A DNA stretch of 44,534 nucleotides from an uncultured Pelagibacteraceae bacterium. GTDB taxonomy: Bacteria > Pseudomonadota > Alphaproteobacteria > Pelagibacterales > Pelagibacteraceae. This document shows positions 25,398-33,010 of this stretch, one piece after another. The notes beneath the pieces were generated by a model that worked only from the letters and a program-made list of their open reading frames with translations, was not told the DNA's origin and searched no databases. The DNA lies in assembly GCA_902522225.1 (NCBI GenBank), contig CABYUS010000007.1, positions 1 through 44,534 on the forward strand, given 5' to 3'. The position numbers and the translations under genes are program-made. Numbering within the stretch: the first letter of the stretch is position 1; each line of letters starts with the position of its first letter.

Positions 25398-26810
25398 TTA
25401 GATTTTTGTACCACCAACAGTCATTTTATTTATAAGTAAAGACGGTTGACCAACACCAACAGGTACTCCTTGTCCAGCCTTTCCACAAGTGCCAATGCCA
25501 GGATCCATCATCATATCATTTCCAACCATTAAAACTTCTTTCAAAGATGATGGACCATCTCCAATTAGTGTAGCTCCTTTAATTGGGGATCCAATTTTAC
25601 CATTAATTATTTCGTAAGCTTCAGTACAGTTAAATACAAATTTACCAGATGTGATATCAACTTGACCTCCTCCAAAACTCACAGCAAAAATTCCTTTATT
25701 TACTGATTTTATCATCTCTTCTTGAGTATTATTTCCTCCAAGCATAATTGTATTTCTCATTCTCGGCATAACAATATGTTTGTAGCTTTCCCTTCTTCCG
25801 TTTCCTGTTGATTTTGTATTCATTAATCTTGCATTCATTCTATCCTGCATAAAATTTTTTAAAATTCCATTTTCTATTAAAACTGTTTTTTCGGTAGGAG
25901 TTCCTTCGTCATCAATATTTAGACTTCCTCTTCTATTTTCAATTGTTCCATCGTCTATGATTGTAACTCCATCACTAGCAACTTTTTTTCCAACAAGATC
26001 GTGAAATGCAGAAGTTTTTTTCCTATTAAAATCTCCCTCTAGACCATGTCCTACAGCTTCATGTATTAAAATTGCAGGCCAACCCGGTCCTAGGACTACT
26101 TGCATTTCTCCAGCTGGTGATGGTTTACTTTCCAGGTTAGTAGATGCAATTCTAAAAGCTTCATCACAAACTTTTTTCCAATTATCATTTACTAGATAAT
26201 CATCATACGATTGTCTTCCTCCAATTCCATAAACTCCTGTTTCTTTTCTTCCTTTTTTTTCAACCATAACTGAAACATTAATTCTTACTAGTGGTCTTGT
26301 ATCTTTTAGTAACTCACCTCCAGATCTTAAAATTTCAATATCTTTCTTTTCTCCTAAAAAACTTGCGGTAACTTGTTTTACAGAACTATCTTTTGATCTG
26401 GCATATTCATTTATTTTATTTAGCAACTCTATTTTTGAGGATAAAGATTTAGTTTCAATAGGATCAACATCGCTATAAAATTTTTGATTAGTTTTTTTTA
26501 TATCTGTATTGTATGAACCAATATTACTTTTATGAGAGGATTTTAAATTTTCACTTGAACTTTTTAACGATTTATTAGAGATCTCATTTGAATGAGAATA
26601 TGCCACAACATCCCCTGTTATTGCTCTAAATCCATATCCTAAATCAGTTGTATAATTAGAACTTTTAATTTTATTATCATCTAATAGTATAGATTCAGAT
26701 TTCGAGTCTTCTAAATACAGCTCACCATCATCGCACTTATTAAGAGTATCCGAAACTATTTTTTCAGCTTTATTTACATCAATATCGCTATTTTGGAAAA
26801 AATTTGACAT
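25398..26810 (-). CDS. tldD: TldD-type zinc metalloprotease
   Basis: 470 residues, full length for TldD. The metal site is HEAVGH (His250, Glu251, His255), followed by GLEGDFNRKKTSAF. Other family blocks are GYGFRAITGDVVAYS and the C-terminal GTCGKAGQGVPVGVGQPS. Together with TldE it makes a closed-chamber cytoplasmic protease that accepts only unfolded or peptide substrates. The gene is followed at once by tldE. A possible 22-codon membrane-peptide gene lies 57 bases upstream. Confidence 0.93.
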   Translation of the reverse strand: MSNFFQNSDIDVNKAEKIVSDTLNKCDDGELYLEDSKSESILLDDNKIKSSNYTTDLGYGFRAITGDVVAYSHSNEISNKSLKSSSENLKSSHKSNIGSYNTDIKKTNQKFYSDVDPIETKSLSSKIELLNKINEYARSKDSSVKQVTASFLGEKKDIEILRSGGELLKDTRPLVRINVSVMVEKKGRKETGVYGIGGRQSYDDYLVNDNWKKVCDEAFRIASTNLESKPSPAGEMQVVLGPGWPAILIHEAVGHGLEGDFNRKKTSAFHDLVGKKVASDGVTIIDDGTIENRRGSLNIDDEGTPTEKTVLIENGILKNFMQDRMNARLMNTKSTGNGRRESYKHIVMPRMRNTIMLGGNNTQEEMIKSVNKGIFAVSFGGGQVDITSGKFVFNCTEAYEIINGKIGSPIKGATLIGDGPSSLKEVLMVGNDMMMDPGIGTCGKAGQGVPVGVGQPSLLINKMTVGGTKI

Positions 26811-26867
26811 TCAATAGATTTAGTTATGATAAAATAGATATCAACTGCTATTTTATCACATTAACTG

Positions 26868-26936
26868 TTACAATATGTATTTATCTGCAAGATACATTGC
26901 AAAAGCTAAAGCCATACCTAATAAAATATATTTCAT
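26868..26936 (-). CDS. Possible 22-residue membrane micropeptide
   Basis: A short ATG frame of 22 codons that starts MKYILLGMALAFAM and ends ADKYIL, forming a single hydrophobic helix with a basic N-terminus and charged C-terminal end. It fills most of the otherwise empty 139-base gap between the FrhB-like gene and tldD, on the same strand. Composition is what a real small membrane protein would have, but there is no clear Shine-Dalgarno and such frames arise by chance in AT-rich DNA. Confidence 0.4.
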   Translation of the reverse strand: MKYILLGMALAFAMYLADKYIL

Positions 26937-26949
26937 TACTTAATCTTAT

Positions 26950-28170
26950 TTAAATTTTAGTTAATCTGCTACTAATTCCTTTAGCTTCATTTTCGTTAAA
27001 CTCCTTAGTATTTAAATCATAAAGCTCTTTAATTCTTAAATTTTTAGTATTTAGAGTTGGTCGATTTACATTTTTCATACCTTGATGTCTAGCATAAACA
27101 GCCTTTTTCTTACTGACTTGATGAGGTTGGAAATCATTTATATCCTCTATTTTAAGATCATTTCCAATTTTTATATAACCTGCATCCCTTGCATCATGAA
27201 CTAAATCATATCCTTTTTTTGTTCTTATGATTGCTGCGTTAAAACCTTCGTCTTCACCTACTGGAGAGCCACCTGGCCATGTATCTAAAGCTGCTAAGTC
27301 TGAGCTATCGCCAATTGCGTCTGGACATATCTTGCATCTAAATGGCACTCTCCATGTGGACTCTTCACCCCAAAAAGAATTGTATTCTTTATCATGCTCT
27401 TTTCCAGAATTAGTTTTTATATACATTTTGCCTGGATTGCCATATCCCCTATATCTAAAAATTGATAATTCTTCTTCTTTGACATTAAAGCTATCTATAA
27501 AGTCTTGAGATTTTGTAAATTCTCCAAAACCACCACAAACTAAAGTTAATAAATATTTACATAATTCATTAACTCTTCTATCTATTTTTGATAATTGTCT
27601 TATCGCACTTATATCACATGGTTTGCCGACAAAAGCAAAAGGTTCATTTTTATTTAATGCTTCATTAAATTTGTCTAATGGTGAAGATGGACCATATCTA
27701 GAGCAACTCCCTGAATTTAATAATTCTTGTTTATTATAACTATACCTAGAAACACTTCTCATTGGTTGTTTTGGATCAGTTCCAGTATGTAAAATAAATC
27801 TTACTTTTTTGCTTTCTAATAAATAAAGAGATAAACCATTTAACAAACCTCCAGTGGAACTCTTAAATCGAATATCTTTATCAGTAGACCACGCGTAGAA
27901 TAATGACAAATAGTAACCCCAAACTAAATCATATTTAGATTTATTAGCTATAGCTTCTTTAGGAAGGTCTTCAACAATTACACCAGGGCAAGTTTTTTTG
28001 ATTTTATCAAATATTTCATTGTTTAAAGGTTTATTTTCTTTTGGTTCAAGACGTCCCTTTTCTGTCATTGATATTGAAATATTTTCGTTACCTGCAATAC
28101 TTTGACAAATGCCACATCCTATACATAAACCATTCTCTGTAATGTCTGATAATGAGTTTATAACTGACAT
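26950..28170 (-). CDS. FrhB/BciB-like flavo-iron-sulfur oxidoreductase
   Basis: 406 residues of the coenzyme F420 hydrogenase/dehydrogenase beta-subunit family. An N-terminal ferredoxin-like cluster (C16, C19, C22 in CIGCGIC, then C61 in TCPG) precedes the FrhB core with FKSSTGGLLNGL, GKPCDISAIRQL, VCGGFGEF and the second cluster site FRCKICPDAIGDSSDLA plus DTWPGG. Relatives include F420-dependent enzymes and the F420-independent BciB and chlorophyll-cycle reductases. SAR11-type bacteria are not known to make F420, so a ferredoxin-linked reductase with FAD is likelier; the substrate is unknown. It starts 2 bases after the regulator gene. Confidence 0.85.
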   Translation of the reverse strand: MSVINSLSDITENGLCIGCGICQSIAGNENISISMTEKGRLEPKENKPLNNEIFDKIKKTCPGVIVEDLPKEAIANKSKYDLVWGYYLSLFYAWSTDKDIRFKSSTGGLLNGLSLYLLESKKVRFILHTGTDPKQPMRSVSRYSYNKQELLNSGSCSRYGPSSPLDKFNEALNKNEPFAFVGKPCDISAIRQLSKIDRRVNELCKYLLTLVCGGFGEFTKSQDFIDSFNVKEEELSIFRYRGYGNPGKMYIKTNSGKEHDKEYNSFWGEESTWRVPFRCKICPDAIGDSSDLAALDTWPGGSPVGEDEGFNAAIIRTKKGYDLVHDARDAGYIKIGNDLKIEDINDFQPHQVSKKKAVYARHQGMKNVNRPTLNTKNLRIKELYDLNTKEFNENEAKGISSRLTKI

Positions 28171-28172
28171 AA

Positions 28173-29135
28173 TTATTGATTTAATAAATTTATAATTAAT
28201 CTTAAAAGTTCTCTTACTTTAGTTTGATTTTTATCATAGATTTTTAGAATTTTATCATATTCCTGACCAGATCCGGTTATGGAATATAAGTTATCTACTT
28301 TTTTTAATATTTTATTTGCTGTCATATATTTTAATTTTCTAATGACGGTTGCTCTTGGTATTTCTGAAAGGTCTGATATTGTAGTTGAATTTATGCCCTT
28401 TGATGTATCTTTTGCGGTCACAAAATCTGGATAATTAAATCTATCAATGATCTTGGTATTATCCCTCTTATTCCTTAAATTATAATTATGATTTGATATG
28501 CATAAAGCGTATATAAGTGTGCTGTCATAACTTTTAAGAACTGGTAAAAAAGTTCTTATATATTTTAATTGATAATCAAGCACTGTGTTCCAATAATGAG
28601 TAAAATTAGCCCTAATTACTCTACTTATATCTTTTACAGAAAATCTATTTACATTATGTTTGCTGTTAAGATTTTTAGTAACAAGTTGCGTTAAAGCTGA
28701 AAAATTATCTAAAAGATTATCAGGTCTTTGATACACAAATGCTTTCTGGTTAATGATAATTTTTTTGGAATTTCTTAAAATCACACCATCTTTACTTAAT
28801 TCATTTATTTTTCGTCTGGCTGTTTCTTTTGACATGCCTAATGCATCGACTATTTCTTTAATACTAATTTTTTCTAATATAATTTCATGATTGGAATAAA
28901 ATTGATCAAAAGTAACATTATAAAAGTGTCTGTTATAAGTTACAAAAGTTTTATTTACTAAATAAACTAAAATAAGATATTTCTCCAAATCTTTAAATGA
29001 AGAATAAGCATTTTTCATCCATGAAGTTTGAAAATATAAAAAATAAGTCATAAACTCATTCATATTTTTATCTATAGATTTATTTATTTCTTCTAATTGA
29101 ACTTGTTGGGAAATGTTAAATGTGTCTTTTACCAT
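28173..29135 (-). CDS. Transcriptional regulator with two winged helix-turn-helix repeats
   Basis: 320 residues. A wHTH with recognition segment IKEIVDALGMSKETARRKI lies at about 85-135. A second wHTH, TISDLSEIPRATVIRKLKYM, lies at about 250-290. The segments before each (28-75 and 175-225) also resemble each other, so the protein looks like an internal duplication of a unit of about 150 residues. It is 4 bases after the BASS transporter and 2 bases before the FrhB-like gene, all in one run, so it probably regulates that operon. No ligand domain is recognised. Confidence 0.75.
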   Translation of the reverse strand: MVKDTFNISQQVQLEEINKSIDKNMNEFMTYFLYFQTSWMKNAYSSFKDLEKYLILVYLVNKTFVTYNRHFYNVTFDQFYSNHEIILEKISIKEIVDALGMSKETARRKINELSKDGVILRNSKKIIINQKAFVYQRPDNLLDNFSALTQLVTKNLNSKHNVNRFSVKDISRVIRANFTHYWNTVLDYQLKYIRTFLPVLKSYDSTLIYALCISNHNYNLRNKRDNTKIIDRFNYPDFVTAKDTSKGINSTTISDLSEIPRATVIRKLKYMTANKILKKVDNLYSITGSGQEYDKILKIYDKNQTKVRELLRLIINLLNQ

Positions 29136-29139
29136 TAAG

Positions 29140-30009
29140 TTAAGTTGTTTTTCTTAATAGTACAACAAATATAATTGATGTTATAAACATTATTAATGCA
29201 TAAGTAGCAGATGGTATAACAAAAATTGTTTCATCAAATAATTGTGTAGCAACAAAAATAGCTAATGTTCCATTTTGTAAACCAGTTTCAAGAGCTATAC
29301 ATTTTTGTTGTGGTGTGCCAGATGCAAAAAATTTTGCAATCATATATCCTAAAAACATCATTAAAATGTTTAATATAAGTGTAACTTTTCCAGCTTGAGC
29401 AAAATAAGATCCCACGTTATCTAATTCTTGGTATATTGCCCCAAATAATGCAACGATAAATAAAATTACTGATATATTTTGTATAAGTTTTACTTTTGCA
29501 TCAATAAAATTTGTTGCAAATTTTCTAATAAACATTCCAATAATAACAGGTAGAGTAACAACTAAAAACATTTTAACCGCTATTGAAAGTATTGATAAAT
29601 TTTCTGAAACTAAATCATAATTTAAAAGTTTAATAGATGTAAAAACAATAAATGGAACAGAGATTACACTTATTAAACTAACTACAGCAGTTAAAGAAAT
29701 TGACAATGCAACATCTCCATTAGCAAATTTAGTTAAAACATTTGAAGTAACGCCACCTGGTGCTGCTGCAATAATCATAACTCCGATTGCTATTTCTATT
29801 GGTGTATTTAAAAATTTTATTAATCCAAATGCAATGAAAGGTAATAAAATTATTTGACAAAAAAAGCCTACTAAAAAATCTTTTGGTGTTTGTAGAACTC
29901 TTTTAAAGTCATTAATAGTTAATTCTAAACCAAGGCCCAACATTATTAATGCTAGCAGTAATGGCGCGATAGAAGTTACTATTTCCATGACCCAATATGG
30001 ACTTTTCAC
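29140..30009 (-). CDS. Bile acid:sodium symporter (BASS) family transporter
   Basis: 289 residues with about nine or ten helices. Family signatures are IAAAPGGVTSNVLTKFANGDVALS and, in the second half, ALETGLQNGTLAIFVATQLF, which hold the conserved Na-site residues (N, E, Q) of ASBT/BASS proteins. Bacterial members import organic acids such as pyruvate, pantothenate or sulfonium- and sterol-type anions with sodium. The substrate is unknown here. It heads the tight run with the regulator and FrhB-like gene, so its substrate may be what that reductase works on. Confidence 0.88.
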   Translation of the reverse strand: MKSPYWVMEIVTSIAPLLLALIMLGLGLELTINDFKRVLQTPKDFLVGFFCQIILLPFIAFGLIKFLNTPIEIAIGVMIIAAAPGGVTSNVLTKFANGDVALSISLTAVVSLISVISVPFIVFTSIKLLNYDLVSENLSILSIAVKMFLVVTLPVIIGMFIRKFATNFIDAKVKLIQNISVILFIVALFGAIYQELDNVGSYFAQAGKVTLILNILMMFLGYMIAKFFASGTPQQKCIALETGLQNGTLAIFVATQLFDETIFVIPSATYALIMFITSIIFVVLLRKTT

Positions 30010-30030
30010 TAACTGAAATCAATAATAGAA

Positions 30031-30231
30031 TTATAAGCTTTGTATTATACCAGTTGCAATACAAGCAACAGCTATGGCACCAATTATAGCTATGTTACCT
30101 TTTTTCTCTTTTTTTTGTTCTACTCTTACTCTACGCAATAAATCGTTAACGTTAACCTTAGCAGCCGAATTTTTTAATGAATCTTGTGGTATCTCATTGT
30201 TCATTTCAGTTGTTTCAGATTTATTTCTCAT
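30031..30231 (-). CDS. Small tail-anchored membrane protein
   Basis: 66 residues. A charged N-terminal portion with VNVNDLLRRVRVEQKKEKKG is followed by one C-terminal membrane helix (about 46-65, IAIIGAIAVACIATGIIQ). The topology is N-in, tail-anchored. I have no family name for it. It lies 21 bases before the BASS gene on the same strand and could open that operon. The 110 bases upstream of it, to the thiolase stop, hold nothing I recognise. Confidence 0.65.
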   Translation of the reverse strand: MRNKSETTEMNNEIPQDSLKNSAAKVNVNDLLRRVRVEQKKEKKGNIAIIGAIAVACIATGIIQSL

Positions 30232-30341
30232 AAGTGTATTGAAACCGAAATATGTAAAATTAACAATAGTTTTTTAGTCCAAAGTGAGTTTCTTAAAAAA
30301 AGTTTAATATTTTTGAGCTTATAATGAACTTTTTAATGATT

Positions 30342-31466
30342 TTAATTAACGTTTTCTATAATGGTTGCTATTCCCATCCCTAGCCCAATACACTGTGATG
30401 ATAGTGCATATTTCTTATTTTCTCTTCTCAATAATTCAGCAGCTTTACCAGTTATTCTTGCACCAGTAGCTCCAAGTGGATGTCCAAGAGCAAGGGCTCC
30501 ACCATCTAAATTAACTTTGCTTTGATTTATGCCTAAATCCTTAATGCAAGCTAGCGACTGTGATGCAAAAGCTTCATTTAATTCTACAATATCAATATCA
30601 TTAATATTAAGATTTGCTCTTTTAAGTGCTTTTTGAGATGCACCTATTGGACCTAGTCCCATTACATCAGGATCACATCCTTGAACAGAAGTAGAAATAA
30701 TACGAGCTAAAATATCTAAATTATTATCTTTTGCGAATTGTTCTTCACAAATTAAAGTGGTTGCAGCTCCATCTGTTAATGGTGATGACGTTGCAGCTGT
30801 AACAGTTCCATTTTGATCAAATGCTAGTTTTAAACCATCAAGTTTTTCCTGGTTGGAGTTAGGTCTAATATTTCCATCAGTTGAACAATTATTGATGGTA
30901 GTAATTTCATTTTTAAAATATCCATTTGATTGAGCTTGATGAGCTTTTTGATGACTTGATATTGCAAAATCTTGTTGTTCTTTTCTAGATATATTATATT
31001 TTTTTGCAACATTTTCTGCAGTTATTCCCATAGAAAAGTAAACATTTGGATTTTCTGTTTCAGATTTTGGAAAAGGCATTGGAGTAAACCCAGTTGTAAC
31101 TCTTGTCATGCTTTCAACACCTCCACATATAAAAGCTTTACCAGAACCCATTGCAATTTTACCTGCAGCAATATGAATTGACTCCATAGAAGATCCACAC
31201 CATCTATTTACTGTCATCCCAGATGTTTTGATATCCATTCCACTTAAAAAAGTTACAAGTTTTCCAATATTAAAACCCTGCTCTCCTTCAGGAAAAGCAC
31301 ATCCAACAATAACATCTTCTATTTCAATAGGATTAATTTTTGTTTTGGAAACCAAATTTTTAATAACTTCTGCAAGCATGATATCCGGCTTAACATCAAT
31401 TAGATCTCCCTTTCTTGCCATGGTAAAAGGTGAACGAGAATATCCTGCTATTACTGATTTATACAT
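30342..31466 (-). CDS. Acetyl-CoA acetyltransferase-family thiolase
   Basis: 374 residues with the thiolase active-site set: nucleophile Cys in NRWCGSSMESIH near residue 89, the NEAFA motif in IVELNEAFASQ, His in GGALALGHPLGATGAR, and the second Cys in SSQCIGLGMG. The family either condenses two acyl-CoAs or cleaves 3-ketoacyl-CoA. It is the last gene of the eight-gene operon, 36 bases after the DmdA-like gene. A 3-ketoacyl-CoA cleavage step at the end of a carbon-skeleton breakdown would fit. It could also be an ordinary beta-oxidation thiolase with a separate start. Confidence 0.92.
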   Translation of the reverse strand: MYKSVIAGYSRSPFTMARKGDLIDVKPDIMLAEVIKNLVSKTKINPIEIEDVIVGCAFPEGEQGFNIGKLVTFLSGMDIKTSGMTVNRWCGSSMESIHIAAGKIAMGSGKAFICGGVESMTRVTTGFTPMPFPKSETENPNVYFSMGITAENVAKKYNISRKEQQDFAISSHQKAHQAQSNGYFKNEITTINNCSTDGNIRPNSNQEKLDGLKLAFDQNGTVTAATSSPLTDGAATTLICEEQFAKDNNLDILARIISTSVQGCDPDVMGLGPIGASQKALKRANLNINDIDIVELNEAFASQSLACIKDLGINQSKVNLDGGALALGHPLGATGARITGKAAELLRRENKKYALSSQCIGLGMGIATIIENVN

Positions 31467-31502
31467 AATAATTTTTAATTCCTGACATAATATAGTATTT
31501 GA

Positions 31503-32669
31503 TTATTTTGGAAATGGTAAAGATGTAACTGTTCCATTTCTTTTTTTTTCATCTAATGTGTCTACTAAAACTTTTTGTCCATCATTCCAATAATCTTTTA
31601 ATATTATAGACAGACCAACATTTTTTTTAATTCTAGGTGAGTAAATTCCTGATGTAATCTCGCCAATTTTTTTATCATCCTCATTTAAAACTGGTAAAGG
31701 TTTGCCTGTTGCAACTATTGGATCACCATCAAAAATTATTCCTCTCATTCTTTTTTTTACTCCATTATTTATAATTTGTGTTAAAGCTTCTTTTCCAATA
31801 TATTCGTGATTACTATTTCCATTGCAGTATTTGTCTAAATTGCATTCAAAAGGATTATTATCTTTTGTAAAATCATTTCCATAAGACATTAAACCTCCTT
31901 CAATTCTATCTATAAGATTTGGACATCCTGGTGAAATATTAAATTTTTTACCTGCCTCCCATATTGTATCCCAAAGTTTTTCACCCATTTCAATTCCATC
32001 AAAATATTTTTCAAAACCTTTAAAATAAATTTCAAAACCATCTTGTTTGCTATATCCTGATCTTGCTATAATTTGTTTTGTTCCATGAAAATCAAGTACT
32101 CTATAATTAAAAAATTTAATTTTCCGTATTTCTTCACCAAAAACACTGCATAACAGTTCTTCTGATTTTGGACCTTGCACGGCTAACGGATAAACATCTG
32201 GCTCCTCTATTCTTACATTTAAATTTGACCCTAAGGCTATACCTTTTGCCCACAACAATATGTCAGAGTCTGCTATTGATATCCAAAACATATCATCATC
32301 TAATTTTAGTAATACAGGATCATTAATCATTCCAGCATTTTCATCTAGGATTGGTATGTAAAAACACTTGCCAGTCTCCATTTTTTGTAAAGGTCTAGGT
32401 GTTAATTTTTGAACGAGTTTTAACGCATCTGGTCCGCTTATCTGTACTTGTCTTTGACATGAAACATCCCAAAGCTGAACATGTTCAGCTAAGTGCCAAT
32501 AATCTTCGTAAATTGTATTTTTAAAACCTTTTGGTAATAACATATGATTTACAACAGTAAAATCTGAAACACCTAATTCTTCTACTCTGTTTGTAAATGG
32601 AGTACGCCTTATACGTTTAGACATATTTAATTTAATACTTTTAGAAATATTTTCTACTGAACTAGACAT
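31503..32669 (-). CDS. DmdA-like (DMSP demethylase family) folate-dependent demethylase
   Basis: 388 residues, close in architecture to Pelagibacter DmdA (369). It has IRRTPFTNRVEELGVSDFTV, EDYWHLAEHVQLWDVS, DENAGMINDPVLLKL, PLAVQGPKSEELL, GYSKQDGFEIYF and GCPNLIDRIEGGLMSYGND. By family it moves a methyl group from a sulfonium or ammonium compound to tetrahydrofolate. As I recall, DmdA has Trp197, Glu204 and Tyr206 around DMSP in a GWSKQ..FEIY segment. Here the Trp is Tyr206, while Glu213 and Tyr215 are kept, so the substrate may not be DMSP. ATG 32624 (MSKRIRR) is an alternative start. It begins 2 bases after the transthyretin-like gene. Confidence 0.8.
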   Translation of the reverse strand: MSSSVENISKSIKLNMSKRIRRTPFTNRVEELGVSDFTVVNHMLLPKGFKNTIYEDYWHLAEHVQLWDVSCQRQVQISGPDALKLVQKLTPRPLQKMETGKCFYIPILDENAGMINDPVLLKLDDDMFWISIADSDILLWAKGIALGSNLNVRIEEPDVYPLAVQGPKSEELLCSVFGEEIRKIKFFNYRVLDFHGTKQIIARSGYSKQDGFEIYFKGFEKYFDGIEMGEKLWDTIWEAGKKFNISPGCPNLIDRIEGGLMSYGNDFTKDNNPFECNLDKYCNGNSNHEYIGKEALTQIINNGVKKRMRGIIFDGDPIVATGKPLPVLNEDDKKIGEITSGIYSPRIKKNVGLSIILKDYWNDGQKVLVDTLDEKKRNGTVTSLPFPK

Positions 32670-32671
32670 AT

Positions 32672-33007
32672 TTATTCAGACCACCAAATAGAATAGCCAT
32701 TAGGTGAAATAATAAGCGGTAAATGGTATTTCTTTACTGGATCTTCCATTTTAAATTTTACTGTAACTTCAGATACTATATTTTTTTTTGAAAAGTAACT
32801 GGCTATATCACAAACCATTTCATATTCACATTTACAATCATCTGGAGTTAGATCCATATCTTTTAATATCCTTCCACCTTCGTCTGTTTTGCTTTCATAG
32901 AATAATTTTTTTTCTTCATTAGAATTAATTTGATAAATTAATACTTTTACGCCACTTGCATGTGTTCCGTTAGTAGAGTCTAATAAATGTGATGATAATG
33001 TTGCCAT
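32672..33007 (-). CDS. Transthyretin-like protein (hydroxyisourate-hydrolase fold, altered C-terminus)
   Basis: 111 residues, the normal length of 5-hydroxyisourate hydrolase. The three catalytic residues of that family are present: His7 (LSSHLLDS), Arg46 (EGGRILKD) and His95 (KYHLPLIISPNGYS). The C-terminal signature, normally YRGS, is IWWSE instead, and that end lines the active site, so the substrate probably differs. A ring-opening hydrolysis of another cyclic amide is a fair guess, no more. It is placed between the TPP enzyme (3-base gap) and the DmdA-like gene (2-base gap); no other urate-pathway gene is in view. Confidence 0.85.
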   Translation of the reverse strand: MATLSSHLLDSTNGTHASGVKVLIYQINSNEEKKLFYESKTDEGGRILKDMDLTPDDCKCEYEMVCDIASYFSKKNIVSEVTVKFKMEDPVKKYHLPLIISPNGYSIWWSE

Positions 33008-33010
33008 GAT

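Noticed and set aside
25394-25417. Longer TldE start at TTG 25417
   Set aside because: It would overlap tldD by 20 bases with no ribosome binding site; ATG 25393 lies 4 bases after the tldD stop and fits the family length.
26868-26936. RiPP precursor peptide for TldD/TldE
   Set aside because: The frame encodes a hydrophobic helix without leader/core division or modifiable residues, and no modification enzyme is nearby.
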